From Acidobacteriaceae bacterium (GTDB taxonomy: Bacteria > Acidobacteriota > Terriglobia > Terriglobales > Acidobacteriaceae), in the NCBI GenBank assembly GCA_003140075.1, contig PLIO01000161.1, positions 1-32,026 of the forward strand: a stretch of DNA of 32,026 nt, in the 5' to 3' direction. The position numbers and the translations under genes are program-made. The notes beneath the pieces were generated by a model that saw only the letters and a list, made by a program, of their open reading frames with translations, was not told where the DNA came from and searched no databases. This document shows positions 7,009-14,717 of the stretch, piece by piece (within the stretch, counting starts at the first letter, position 1; each line of letters starts with the position of its first letter).

Positions 7009-8121
7009 TCATTCCTGCAGAAGTACGTGGACGTGGCCCGGGATCTGTCCGTCTGTAACTACGATGTCCGGTTTTCCATCGCCGTTCAAGTCGCCGACGG
7101 CAACGGAGGCGGCAGTTATCCCGCCGTCATGAAGAACAATGGGAGATCGGAACGCGCCTTTACCCGAATTCATAAACAAATCAACCGTTCCATTGAATTC
7201 GTTCTCGGTAACCAGATCGAGCTTGCCATTCAGGGTGATGTCCGCGGCAACGATTAGGCGGGGCTCGTCGCCGTACGGATACTTTCGTTTGACATAGCCG
7301 TTGGGCGACGATTCGAAGACGGTGACATTGCTGCCTTCGTTGTTGACCGCTTCGTCCGCCGCGGCGAAATCGGGAATTCCGTCCCCGTTAAAATCCGCCG
7401 CGACCAGCGCGATGGGCGGCGTTGCGACCAGATAGCTCGACTCGAGCGTGAAGGTAGCGTTTCCGTTGCCGGTCAGAAGCTGGATGGTGTTGCCTGCGTT
7501 GTCGGCTGAAACCAGATCGAGTTTGCCGTCGCCGTTGAAATCCGCCGCCGCGAAGAAAACGGCATTGGAAGCGCCAATCGCGCTGCCAAGGTTGAATGTG
7601 CCGTCTCCGTTGCCCAGCAGCAGGCTGCCCGAGGCGGTGTCCCCAACGGCGATGTCGAGCGCTCCATCCTGGTTAAAGTCGCCGGTCGCCAGAGAAAATG
7701 CGTCGGTAAACGGACCATAAGAAACCGGAGGCCGCAAGGTTCCGTCTCCGTTGCCAAGCAAGATACTCACCCATCCCGGGCCGCCTATCGAGCGATTTCC
7801 AACCGCGACATCGAGATGGCCATCTCCGTTGAAATCGGCCAAAACTACAAACTCGGGATAGCCGCCTGCAGGGTAGGTCACAGCTTTTTGCAGCGTCCCA
7901 TCTCCGTTGCCGAGTAGAACGGCAACCGTACCAGAGACATCCGCGTTTGCGACTACAACGTCGAGCCGGCCGTCGCCGTTCAAATCGCCGAGCGCCACTC
8001 CATTGGGCGCCGGAGCTCCGGTCAGGTACGGAACAGGCCGTCCGAATTTCTGCGCCCATAGCGCCGTCGAAAAAATAGTCCAGACGAACAGAACTAGGGA
8101 AAAAGTGTTCCGAGGTCGCAT
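7009..8121 (-). CDS. Secreted FG-GAP/VCBS-repeat protein, probable seven-bladed beta-propeller
   Basis: A 370-residue protein with an N-terminal signal peptide (to about residue 24, ending ALWAQ) followed by seven regularly spaced FG-GAP-type calcium loops: DLNGDGRLDV, DFNGDGHLDV, DFNQDGALDI, DFNGDGKLDL, DFNGDGIPDF, the degenerate DITLNGKLDL and DLNGDGKPDI. Repeats of about 50 residues with LLGNGDGTL strands predict an integrin-like propeller, and the protein is essentially nothing but this domain. Such proteins are abundant in Acidobacteriota and are probably surface or matrix adhesion or carbohydrate-contact proteins; the ligand is unknown. The ATG at 8121 is chosen because GGAG lies five bases upstream; a GTG at 8127 is the alternative. 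Confidence 0.88.
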   Translation of the reverse strand: MRPRNTFSLVLFVWTIFSTALWAQKFGRPVPYLTGAPAPNGVALGDLNGDGRLDVVVANADVSGTVAVLLGNGDGTLQKAVTYPAGGYPEFVVLADFNGDGHLDVAVGNRSIGGPGWVSILLGNGDGTLRPPVSYGPFTDAFSLATGDFNQDGALDIAVGDTASGSLLLGNGDGTFNLGSAIGASNAVFFAAADFNGDGKLDLVSADNAGNTIQLLTGNGNATFTLESSYLVATPPIALVAADFNGDGIPDFAAADEAVNNEGSNVTVFESSPNGYVKRKYPYGDEPRLIVAADITLNGKLDLVTENEFNGTVDLFMNSGKGAFRSPIVLHDGGITAASVAVGDLNGDGKPDIVVTDGQIPGHVHVLLQE

Positions 8122-8246
8122 AGACACTCCATTTAGCGAAATCTCGAACTACTGTAGGGGAGGACCTGATCGACGTGACCAGGCTCACCAGCGATCAAGC
8201 GGGCATAGTATGGCATGGGATAGAAGGGTCGTCAATCAGGAGCAGC

Positions 8247-8879
8247 CTATAGCCAGCCCTTGGTCCTCGCGAGGCGGGAAGCTTCGACGCGGTTGCTGGC
8301 GCCCATCTTGCTGATGGCTTCGGAGAGATAGTTCCGGACGGTGCCTTCCGATAAGCCAAGTTCTGCGGCAATGTCTCCGCTCTGCATGCCTTCGCCGGCG
8401 AGCCGCAAGACCTGGCGTTCGCGATCGGTGAGCGGGTCCATCTCTCCCCACGCTTCGGTGGCAAGGTCGGGATGGATGACGCGCAATCCCTGCTGCACTC
8501 GCCTGACAGCATCGGCGAGTTCCTCGGCGCGCATGTCCTTCAACAGGTATCCCAAGGCTCCAGCTTCCATGGCGCGGCGCAAATATCCGGAGCGGGCGAA
8601 CGTGGTGAGAATGATGACGCGAGTGCTGGTACGGCGGCGTTTGAGCTCAGCGGCTGCATCAAGCCCGGTCATGAGCGGCATCTCAATGTCGGTAATGAGG
8701 ACATCCGGCTTGTGCGTGAGCACGGCCTCCAGCGCCTCTTTGCCATTGCGAACCTGAGCCACGACGGAGATGTCGCCTTCGATTTCGAGCAGGGCGGCAA
8801 GAGCGCCGAGCACCATGCCCTGATCTTCGGCGAGGACGACGCGAATGGTTTTGCGGCCTTCCTTCGAAGTGGGATTCAA
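8247..8879 (-). CDS. NarL/DesR-type response regulator
   Basis: A receiver domain (AEDQ; phospho-acceptor D64 in LITDIEMP) is joined to a C-terminal LuxR-type helix-turn-helix (PLTDRERQVLRLAGEGMQ, then GLSEGTVRNYLSEAI), giving 210 residues. The start is taken as TTG at 8879, which overlaps the kinase stop codon by four bases and has GAGG ten bases upstream. No ATG is available near the domain start. A longer open frame reaching 9698 is out of frame with the kinase gene and is not real upstream of this point. The four-base overlap implies translational coupling to the kinase. It probably controls the transporter operon it belongs to. Confidence 0.88.
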   Translation of the reverse strand: MNPTSKEGRKTIRVVLAEDQGMVLGALAALLEIEGDISVVAQVRNGKEALEAVLTHKPDVLITDIEMPLMTGLDAAAELKRRRTSTRVIILTTFARSGYLRRAMEAGALGYLLKDMRAEELADAVRRVQQGLRVIHPDLATEAWGEMDPLTDRERQVLRLAGEGMQSGDIAAELGLSEGTVRNYLSEAISKMGASNRVEASRLARTKGWL

Positions 8880-10006
8880 TTGGCACAATCCTCGGTTTTC
8901 GGCGTGACTTCTTTGAGCGGGAGGATGATGGTGATTTTGGTACCGGCCTGAGAGTCGCGGCTGAGCGTGCCGCCCAGCATCTCGACGCGCTCGCGCATGC
9001 CGCGCAGTCCGTTGCCTTCGTTTTGGAAGCCGCCGCGGCCATCGTCTTCGATCTGGAGGCGGCACGAACCGTTTTGCTGCTCCAGACGCAAACTGCAAGA
9101 GTGAGCCCGGGCGTGCCGCACTACGTTGGTGACGGCCTCCCGGACCGCCATGGACAGCACGCCTTCCTGCAACGCCGGCAGGGCGACTTTTGCGGCCTCG
9201 CATTTCACAGCGAGGCCGGCGGTCTCGAGCGTGGACTTGGCTTGGGCGAGTTCGGCTTCCAGTCCGCGAGAGCGATAGCCGCGGATCGCATCGCGGACTT
9301 CCGACAGCGCGTGGCGGGAGATTTGTTCGACCTCGCGGATTTCGGTGCCGGCGCGCTGAGGGTCGCGGTCCATCAGCTTTCCGGCGAGTTCGGATTTCAG
9401 GATGATCACCGAAAGCGTATGCCCGAGCACGTCGTGCAGATCGCGAGCGATGCGTTCGCGCTCGGCCACAGTCGCCAAGTGCTCGATTTCGTCTTGAGCG
9501 CGAATCAGCTTCTTGTTCGTCCGGTTGCGCTGCGCGAAGTGGATGTTGCTGGCGCCGACCACGAGCGCGAGGCCGTTGGCGAAGAGCAGGAACCAGCCGC
9601 CAAGATGGAAAGCCCACCACGTCAGCCCCGCCGCCGCCTCGACCATCAGCAAGAGCTTGATGCCCGCGGTTTCGTCTTCCACGACGAAGGGGCCGCAAGC
9701 CGCGGCGAAGATGAAGAATGTGGTGGCCCCGCCGTTATACTTGGCAAAGGCCACGCCCAGGAGAACCATGGCCGCAATGTGAAGCAGGCCCTGCCTGCGG
9801 CCCACCCAGAAGATTCCGAAGTACAGGACCAGGAAAGCGGCTGTCCCCAGAATCGTAAAGAGCCACACTCGCGCGCCGGCGTGACTCTCGATGGGGTCGA
9901 TGAAAAAGAAGCCAAAATAGAGGAAGGAATAGACCGCCCATGTGTATTCGGTGTTCTTCGGCAGGAGTCTCATACGGCGATCGAACCTTGATGCACGATA
10001 CGGCAT
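8876..10006 (-). CDS. DesK-like membrane sensor histidine kinase
   Basis: A 376-residue kinase with four to five hydrophobic segments in residues 22-152, then the HisKA_3 dimerisation region with phospho-accepting H191 (RDLHDVLGHTLSVI), the N box EAVTNVVRHA (290-299), G1 box DDGRGG (321-326) and G2 box GNGLRGM (331-337). No extracellular sensor domain is present, so as in DesK or LiaS-type kinases the signal is likely read in the membrane. An ATG at 9973 would drop 11 residues; neither start has a strong ribosome-binding site. It lies in one operon with the ABC transporter genes, a common arrangement for drug- or lipid-responsive systems. Confidence 0.9.
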   Translation of the reverse strand: MPYRASRFDRRMRLLPKNTEYTWAVYSFLYFGFFFIDPIESHAGARVWLFTILGTAAFLVLYFGIFWVGRRQGLLHIAAMVLLGVAFAKYNGGATTFFIFAAACGPFVVEDETAGIKLLLMVEAAAGLTWWAFHLGGWFLLFANGLALVVGASNIHFAQRNRTNKKLIRAQDEIEHLATVAERERIARDLHDVLGHTLSVIILKSELAGKLMDRDPQRAGTEIREVEQISRHALSEVRDAIRGYRSRGLEAELAQAKSTLETAGLAVKCEAAKVALPALQEGVLSMAVREAVTNVVRHARAHSCSLRLEQQNGSCRLQIEDDGRGGFQNEGNGLRGMRERVEMLGGTLSRDSQAGTKITIILPLKEVTPKTEDCAN

Positions 10007-10063
10007 TGCCCGAGCCGCATTCCGATTCGTTCGAACATCTCCACCATTATCGTCTATTCCCGG

Positions 10064-10225
10064 TCAGTTCCGGCTCCGGAATGTCGCCGCCGCAGTCGCG
10101 TAACAAACCAGCACTGCCGCGGGAATCAGCACTAGCAGCCAAAGTACGGGAGCGTAGAGCGCGACCAGGCCTAGGACCATCAAGGCCATGGTCGATCCGT
10201 ATCCTTTCTTAGTGTCGGCACTCAT
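10064..10225 (-). CDS. 53-residue hydrophobic membrane protein of the ABC/two-component operon
   Basis: From the ATG at 10225 (AAGG about nine bases upstream) the product is a short polar head (MSADTKKGYGST) and a hydrophobic stretch of some 35 residues, enough for two short membrane helices or one long one, ending TFRSRN. It lies between the permease and the kinase with small gaps and the same direction, so it is probably co-transcribed. An in-frame start at 10261 would add 12 residues. It could be an accessory subunit linking transporter and kinase, by analogy with small accessory proteins in LiaFSR-like systems; no family was recognised. Confidence 0.65.
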   Translation of the reverse strand: MSADTKKGYGSTMALMVLGLVALYAPVLWLLVLIPAAVLVCYATAAATFRSRN

Positions 10226-10290
10226 GATACTTCGCCTTTCTGCGTTCAAGTTCGCGGGCACAATAAAAACGACTGAGCAACGATTCCTTC

Positions 10291-11106
10291 CTAGCCGTAC
10301 AGCTTTCCCTGGTCACGCTGAAAGCCGATGCGGGCCACGCCCAGGCAGATCAGAGTGAAGGCAAGGAGGACTTCCCAGTGGGTGGCCGCCGACTCGTGGC
10401 GTCCTGCGCCTACGATCCCCAGCGCGAGTTGCGACAGGTGATAGGGCGGGAGGGCCAACGCGATCTGCCTGACCAGCTTGGGCAGAAACATGTACGGCAC
10501 CCACAATCCGCTACAGAACGACAGCGGCAGATAAAACATGTTGATGACGGCTGGAGCGGAGTTTGGACCGGCGAAATAACCGATTGCCAGTCCCATGGCA
10601 GAGAATGGGAGTGATCCGGCGACTAACGTCGCAATCAGCTTTGCCATTTCAGTAAGCGGCAACCGCACTCCGCCGAAGCTGATGCCCAACACCAACAGCA
10701 GCGAAACGACGATCGCGCTGAAGATCATGCTCAGAACAACCTTGGCCGCGAAGTAGGCGAACGGCGGCATGGGGCTCGCCCGCTTCACCTGGAGCCATCC
10801 CAGCCCGCGGTCGGCCGCCAGCCCGGACGCGGTTCCGAACAACGAAGCTCCCATCACTCCGAACGTGCCATAAGTCGCGATCAAGTAGGTTGGAACACTC
10901 GTGCCCGCGATCGCTTCCTTGGAGTTCAATACCAGCCCGAACAGTACATAGAACATCAACGGAAAGCTGATCACTGACGCCGTATACACGCGCAGGCGAA
11001 GGTTTTTCAGAAACTCATACTTCGCTTCCTTCAAGTAAATGGTTGCGGTGTGGCGAGTGGGGCGCGCGATCTGCGTGTGGCTCAGAGCGGTTGCGGTTGT
11101 ACTCAT
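10291..11106 (-). CDS. ABC-2-type transporter permease
   Basis: The 271-residue membrane protein has about six hydrophobic helices and the ABC-2 layout: cytoplasmic N-terminus with an amphipathic stretch (YLKEAKYEFLKNLRLRVYT), a first helix pair around residues 42-65, the characteristic central region near RGLGWLQVKRASPMP (residues 99-113), and a late motif FYLPLSFCSGLWVPYMFLP. It pairs with the ATPase encoded just upstream (54-base gap). Exporters of this class move drugs, lipids or peptides out of the cell. The substrate is unknown; the linked DesK-like kinase suggests an envelope-stress or antibiotic response. Confidence 0.9.
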   Translation of the reverse strand: MSTTATALSHTQIARPTRHTATIYLKEAKYEFLKNLRLRVYTASVISFPLMFYVLFGLVLNSKEAIAGTSVPTYLIATYGTFGVMGASLFGTASGLAADRGLGWLQVKRASPMPPFAYFAAKVVLSMIFSAIVVSLLLVLGISFGGVRLPLTEMAKLIATLVAGSLPFSAMGLAIGYFAGPNSAPAVINMFYLPLSFCSGLWVPYMFLPKLVRQIALALPPYHLSQLALGIVGAGRHESAATHWEVLLAFTLICLGVARIGFQRDQGKLYG

Positions 11107-11160
11107 GATCGGTTCCTCGCTTCATCCGCGCGTTTGCGGATAGAACTAGAAATTCGTGAA

Positions 11161-12114
11161 TCAGTTCCTACGGTCAGTGCTTGCGCCACTATCCTGCGTG
11201 AGAGCCAGGAAGGCTTCTTCCAGACCCGCGCTTGTGATCTCGAGCCCCGAGAGCGTAGGGTCGCGGGCCAGCAAAGCGCGGGCCACAGGCTCGGCTTCTC
11301 TGGCATGGATCTCCACTCCCTCGCGGTCTTGCCTGGCATCGTTCACACCTGGAATCTGCAGCAGATCGGCAACACCGAGCGCTGTGATGCAGCGAATGCG
11401 CTTGCCGCTGGTCTGGGCTTTGATCTCCGCCGGCGTGCCTTCCGCGGTGATGGCGCCCTGGTTGATGACGGCGATGCGGTCGGCGAGAGCGTCGGCCTCC
11501 TCCAGATAATGTGTGGTGAGCAGGACGGTCTTTCCGCGGTCGACCATGCGGCGGATTTCTTCCCATAGCATGCGCCGGGCTTCCACATCGAGCCCTACGG
11601 TCGGCTCGTCGAGAAAGAGCAGGTCTGGGTCTCCGCAAATGGCCAGAGCGAACAGGGTTCTTTGCCTTTGCCCACCGGAAAGATCGCCGAACTTCCGATC
11701 GCGCAATTTCTCCAGACCCGCAGCAGCCAGCACTTCCTCCAGGGGCAACGGTTTTGGGTAATAGCTGGAGAATAAGTCAATGTGTTCGCGCACGCGAAGG
11801 GTTTCCGGTACCCGCCCCACCTGCAGCATGGCGCCGGCGCGCATGCGATTCTGCAGATTGGTGGGATCTCCGCCGAACACGCGGGCGTGGCCGGAATCGG
11901 ATTGAATGAGTCCCAGCAGCAGTTTCACCGCGGTTGTCTTTCCGGCTCCATTAGGGCCGAGCAGTGCCACCACTTGCCCCGCACCCACAGTGAAATTCAC
12001 ACTACGGAGGGCGCGGACTTCACCATAGTTCTTACTGACGCCTTCCAGGCTCGCCACTACAGTGCCGAAGCCTGCACGCTCGATGCCTGGCATTTCTTCC
12101 AGAGTTGAGATCAT
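11161..12114 (-). CDS. ABC transporter ATP-binding protein
   Basis: From the ATG at 12114 (GAGAG six bases upstream) the 317-residue protein carries Walker A GPNGAGKT (53-60), Q-loop Q98, signature LSGGQ (145-149), Walker B LLFLDE (165-170), D-loop and switch H202. The C-terminal about 90 residues form the extension usual for ATPases of ABC-2 drug exporters (CcmA/DrrA type). Longer in-frame starts at 12168 and 12225 lack ribosome-binding sites and would overlap the TGACA-AA-TGTCA dyad. It heads the five-gene minus-strand operon ATPase, permease, small membrane protein, kinase, regulator. Confidence 0.93.
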   Translation of the reverse strand: MISTLEEMPGIERAGFGTVVASLEGVSKNYGEVRALRSVNFTVGAGQVVALLGPNGAGKTTAVKLLLGLIQSDSGHARVFGGDPTNLQNRMRAGAMLQVGRVPETLRVREHIDLFSSYYPKPLPLEEVLAAAGLEKLRDRKFGDLSGGQRQRTLFALAICGDPDLLFLDEPTVGLDVEARRMLWEEIRRMVDRGKTVLLTTHYLEEADALADRIAVINQGAITAEGTPAEIKAQTSGKRIRCITALGVADLLQIPGVNDARQDREGVEIHAREAEPVARALLARDPTLSGLEITSAGLEEAFLALTQDSGASTDRRN

Positions 12115-12219
12115 AGGAGCTCTCTTCGCTTGCCTGACCGGGCCCTCAATTTGTCCCGGTGAATGCATGATGGCTGAGTGGCGGGCGGTACGCCAGTGCT
12201 GTTCATCACGCCGGTAGCG

Positions 12220-12231
12220 TGACAAATGTCA
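12220..12231. promoter_or_regulatory. CRP/FNR-like dyad TGACA-AA-TGTCA
   Basis: A perfect 5-bp dyad with a 2-base centre, about 106 bases upstream of the ABC ATPase start. Its core TGACAnATGTCA is shared with the longer dyad at 16348-16363 before the TonB receptor gene. Confidence 0.45.
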
Positions 12232-12325
12232 TGACGGTGGAGGGGCGAATTGCATGGGAAAGGACGCTGATTCCACAACCGGACGAAGGGTCCCCGGATG
12301 AGGTTTTTGCGATTTTGGGCTTCGT

Positions 12326-12345
12326 TTGTTACGAAATCCGAACAG
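12326..12345 (+). promoter_or_regulatory. 20-bp operator-like motif, copy 1
   Basis: TTGTTACGAAATCCGAACAG. It matches the consensus TTGTTACGAAnnnCGAACAA at every fixed position except the last. Outer arms TGTT/AACA form a dyad. Confidence 0.6.
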
Positions 12346-12439
12346 ATGCTCCCCGCTTGGGCAACCGGGAACCTAATATGGAGTCGGCGCCTTTCGGGTG
12401 CAACCATAGCGATTCCCCAGGTAAGACGGGGGGAAGAGG

Positions 12440-12459
12440 TTGTTCGCGATTCGTAACAA
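12440..12459 (-). promoter_or_regulatory. 20-bp operator-like motif, copy 2
   Basis: On the minus strand it reads TTGTTACGAATCGCGAACAA, a full match to the consensus. It ends 31 bases before the -35 box of the XRE gene, a position suited to an activator or an auxiliary operator. Confidence 0.6.
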
Positions 12460-12490
12460 AAGCCGATCCGTTCAAATTTCTCACAAATTC

Positions 12491-12520
12491 ATGACACGCA
12501 AACGCACTCCCTGCTATGAT
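12491..12520 (+). promoter_or_regulatory. Promoter of the XRE regulator gene
   Basis: ATGACA (12491-12496), an 18-base spacer and TATGAT (12515-12520) with an extended -10 TG at 12512-12513. The predicted transcript start near 12527 gives a 40-base leader with GGAGG at 12556-12560. Confidence 0.65.
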
Positions 12521-12566
12521 GTCGGACACTTCATTATGATGTTCTCAAGTTCAATGGAGGCCAGCC

Positions 12567-13373
12567 ATGCTCCCAGCCGGTAAGAGTCTTCGCACGCTGC
12601 GCGAGAAACTCGGCTTGACTATGCGCGATATAGAAACTTCCAGTGCGCGCATGGCCGAGAAGTATCGCAACGAGGAATTCTCGATCCCTCCCAGCCGCTT
12701 GTCAGATATTGAGACTAAGGGTGTTTTGCCCAGTATTTTCCGGCTCTATACGCTCGCCGTCATCTACCGGCGCGACATGAGAGAACTGCTGTCCTGGTAC
12801 GGCGTTGACATGAACAACATGGCAGCGGATCTCGGGATGATCGCTCCACCGCGGTCGCACATCTCCGAAACTCTCTCCGGATTATCTTCCGTGCAAATGC
12901 CAATCCGCATGGATCCGGGCTTCGATGACCAACGCACGAGCAATCTGGGGAGGATGGTGGAGCAGTGGGGCCTGGTGCCCTTGTCTTATTTGGCGCAATT
13001 CGCCCACACCGATTTTACCTATGGCTACATTGGTCACCAGGATTTCACCATGTATCCGATTCTTCCGCCCGGCAGCTTCATCCAGGTCGATGAGGCCAAG
13101 AATAAAGTCGTGGAGGGATCCTGGCGGTCGGAATACGAGCGCCCCATCTATTTTGTGGAAACCCGGGATGGATACACTTGCTGCTGGTGCAGTATGCGTC
13201 GCGATGACGTGATCTTGCAGCCGCATCCGCTATCGCCGGTGCCGATCCGGGTTCTGCGCCATCCCCAGGAAGCTGAGATCATCGGCCAGGTGGTGGGAGT
13301 CGCTATGAAGCTGACGGAGTGGCACGCTTTTGGTTCTTCTCCAGGCTCGAAAGCGCAATCAGCACTGAATTAA
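12567..13373 (+). CDS. XRE-family regulator with a degenerate LexA/S24-like C-terminal domain
   Basis: Of 268 residues, about the first 75 form a helix-turn-helix of XRE type (SLRTLREKLGLTMRDIE, PPSRLSDIETKG). The C-terminal half resembles the S24/LexA fold: TMYPILPPGSFIQVD (161-175) aligns with the SMxP...GDxVxVD region, and VILQPHPLSP (215-224) with the LxPxNP region. The catalytic serine position is threonine (T161) and the lysine position appears to be cysteine (C205), so self-cleavage is unlikely; the domain may instead sense a ligand or dimerise. GGAGG lies six bases before the ATG. Two copies of a 20-bp dyad motif upstream suggest autoregulation. The 3' end overlaps a convergent gene by 71 bases. 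Confidence 0.82.
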   Translation: MLPAGKSLRTLREKLGLTMRDIETSSARMAEKYRNEEFSIPPSRLSDIETKGVLPSIFRLYTLAVIYRRDMRELLSWYGVDMNNMAADLGMIAPPRSHISETLSGLSSVQMPIRMDPGFDDQRTSNLGRMVEQWGLVPLSYLAQFAHTDFTYGYIGHQDFTMYPILPPGSFIQVDEAKNKVVEGSWRSEYERPIYFVETRDGYTCCWCSMRRDDVILQPHPLSPVPIRVLRHPQEAEIIGQVVGVAMKLTEWHAFGSSPGSKAQSALN

Positions 13374-13722
13374 GGTGGCTGGCGGAAACTGTGTCCTGCG
13401 GTGAGGGGAGCAGTTCGTTCCCCTGTTCGCGCATGCCTTCGACGTAAGTCGCCGCGCTTTTCTCGCTGCCTTGGCTCGATTCGCGCAAGTCTTCCACCAG
13501 GTCCGATATTGGAGTGCGCAGCACGGTCGATAGCACTTCGCTGTGAGCCGCCTTCAGGGCGCGGTCCGACGATTCTTCCCCGTGCACCAGCGACATGCCC
13601 CAGTGTTGGTAGCCGCCTTCGTGGCGGCGCAGAGAGCCCAAATAGGCGAGTTTCGCCAGCAGCCCGGAAATGGCGGCCAGCGTGGTTTCGCGAAGATCCT
13701 GTAGAGCGGATTTCAGCGTCAT
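13303..13722 (-). CDS. Conserved-looking hypothetical protein, convergent with the XRE gene
   Basis: The 139-residue product is soluble and mostly helical (LKSALQDLRETTLAAISGLL near the N-terminus, LRTPISDLVEDLRESS mid-protein), with a central region rich in histidine, glycine and aromatics (RRHEGGYQHWGMSLVHGEE, residues 32-50). No named family was recognised. AGGA lies about ten bases before the ATG at 13722. The last 23 codons are antisense to the XRE regulator's final codons, so the two genes converge and overlap by 71 bases. Given its position it may function with the regulator; that is inference. Confidence 0.7.
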   Translation of the reverse strand: MTLKSALQDLRETTLAAISGLLAKLAYLGSLRRHEGGYQHWGMSLVHGEESSDRALKAAHSEVLSTVLRTPISDLVEDLRESSQGSEKSAATYVEGMREQGNELLPSPQDTVSASHLNSVLIALSSLEKNQKRATPSAS

Positions 13723-13864
13723 GAACTCGTTTCCTAGGAGTCGAAGTCTTAGAAGAGTCCGCCGAATGTCGGCCTAGTCACAAAAATACCACGTTCAACC
13801 TCAATGACGAAGAGAAACCCTAATGAGATGGACGTCTTATTCCACAGTTGTGACTCCTTAATCC

Positions 13865-13893
13865 TTGCAGCCCCGGAAGAGGCACGGTATAGT
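13865..13893 (+). promoter_or_regulatory. Promoter of the first seven-helix paralog
   Basis: TTGCAG (13865-13870), exactly 17 bases, TATAGT (13888-13893). The expected transcript start at about 13900 leaves a leader of only about eight bases before the ATG at 13908. The same -35/-10 pattern, spacing and leader recur at 15001-15029. Confidence 0.65.
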
Positions 13894-13907
13894 GCCAAGC
13901 GACGGCC

Positions 13908-14702
13908 ATGCTGCAGCCGCATTCATTTCTGTGGCACTATCTGTGGGTCGGGCCTCACGTTCTGCTCGTGGTTTTGGCTGTCCTCGCCTGGCGCCGGGGA
14001 CTCCACAAGTTCTTCCCAGCCTTCTTGTTTTACCTGGTTTACGAGGCTCTGCAGGGGCTCACGCTTTATGTGCTTGATCGTCTCCCCTCAGTCAGCGGTG
14101 ATAACTACTGGCGTGCCGACATCGCCAGCTTGTTTATCGAAGGATTGGTGAAGCTGGCCGTCATTAGGGAACTGTTCTCTCATCTCGTCCGCCCCCGGCC
14201 ATCCGTGGCCAGGCTCGGGAGTCGGTTGATCGTCTGCACGGGGGCGGTTCTTGTGGCGCTGGCGGTGGAGGCTGCCGCGCATGCTCCGATCGCCAATTAC
14301 GCGATCCTTTCGCACGCCCACATCCTCGAAGAAGTGATCTACATAACCGAGTCCGGCCTTTTGTTATTTATCTTTCTCTTCGCGGCGTATCACCATCTGA
14401 TCTGGGACAGGACGGGCTTCGGCATCGCCTTAGGATTGAGCATCTCTGCGTGTGTTGGTCTTGGCGTTTTTGCAACTTGCGCGAACGGAGCTCTCTTCAA
14501 AGGGCGCTATCTTCTCGATTTCCTCGATATGGGCACCTACCACGCGTGCGTTCTGATCTGGTTCTACTACCTGCTGCCGTCAGTCCGCCCGCTCGCCGCC
14601 TCAACCGAGAGCGCCGCTTCCGTGAAAAAGGCAAATGCGCCGACTCATCCGGCAGCTCGAAGGCTCCGGCCAGCGTGGTTGCTCGCGCTTCTGCAGAGCT
14701 AG
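13908..14702 (+). CDS. Seven-helix integral membrane protein, paralog A
   Basis: The 264-residue protein has about seven hydrophobic segments (near residues 15-30, 38-56, 72-92, 104-123, 140-164, 170-192 and 206-224) and a polar Ala/Pro-rich tail. It opens MLQPHSFLWHYLW and has conserved blocks RRGLHKFFPAF, RYLLDFLDMGTYH and CVLIWFYYLL. It is clearly homologous over its whole length to the protein at 15044-15805. No known family was recognised; the pattern suggests a lineage-specific Acidobacteriota membrane family. No good Shine-Dalgarno is present, and the predicted leader is about eight bases, so translation may be near-leaderless. Confidence 0.82.
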   Translation: MLQPHSFLWHYLWVGPHVLLVVLAVLAWRRGLHKFFPAFLFYLVYEALQGLTLYVLDRLPSVSGDNYWRADIASLFIEGLVKLAVIRELFSHLVRPRPSVARLGSRLIVCTGAVLVALAVEAAAHAPIANYAILSHAHILEEVIYITESGLLLFIFLFAAYHHLIWDRTGFGIALGLSISACVGLGVFATCANGALFKGRYLLDFLDMGTYHACVLIWFYYLLPSVRPLAASTESAASVKKANAPTHPAARRLRPAWLLALLQS

Positions 14703-14717
14703 ATTGGGCCTGCGACC

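Larger units (their letters stand above)
12115..12566. other. Divergent control region, ABC operon / XRE regulator
   Basis: These 452 bases contain no supported gene. A 91-codon frame at 12219-12494 has no ribosome-binding site and no family likeness. The stretch holds a CRP-like dyad (12220-12231), two copies of the 20-bp operator-like motif (12326-12345 and 12440-12459, opposite orientations, 114 bases apart) and the XRE promoter (12491-12520). Confidence 0.7.

Noticed and set aside
8880-9698. Long upstream extension of the response-regulator frame
   Set aside because: This part is out of frame with the kinase, Arg/Pro-rich and family-less. Only the part from 8879 onward carries receiver and LuxR domains.
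12219-12494. 91-codon plus-strand frame in the XRE upstream region
   Set aside because: No ribosome-binding site, no family likeness, and it spans two operator-like motifs; better read as control DNA.
13776-13855. Inverted repeat AGTCACAA / TTGTGACT before the first seven-helix gene
   Set aside because: The 8-bp arms are 64 bases apart and not repeated elsewhere; chance level for this length of sequence.
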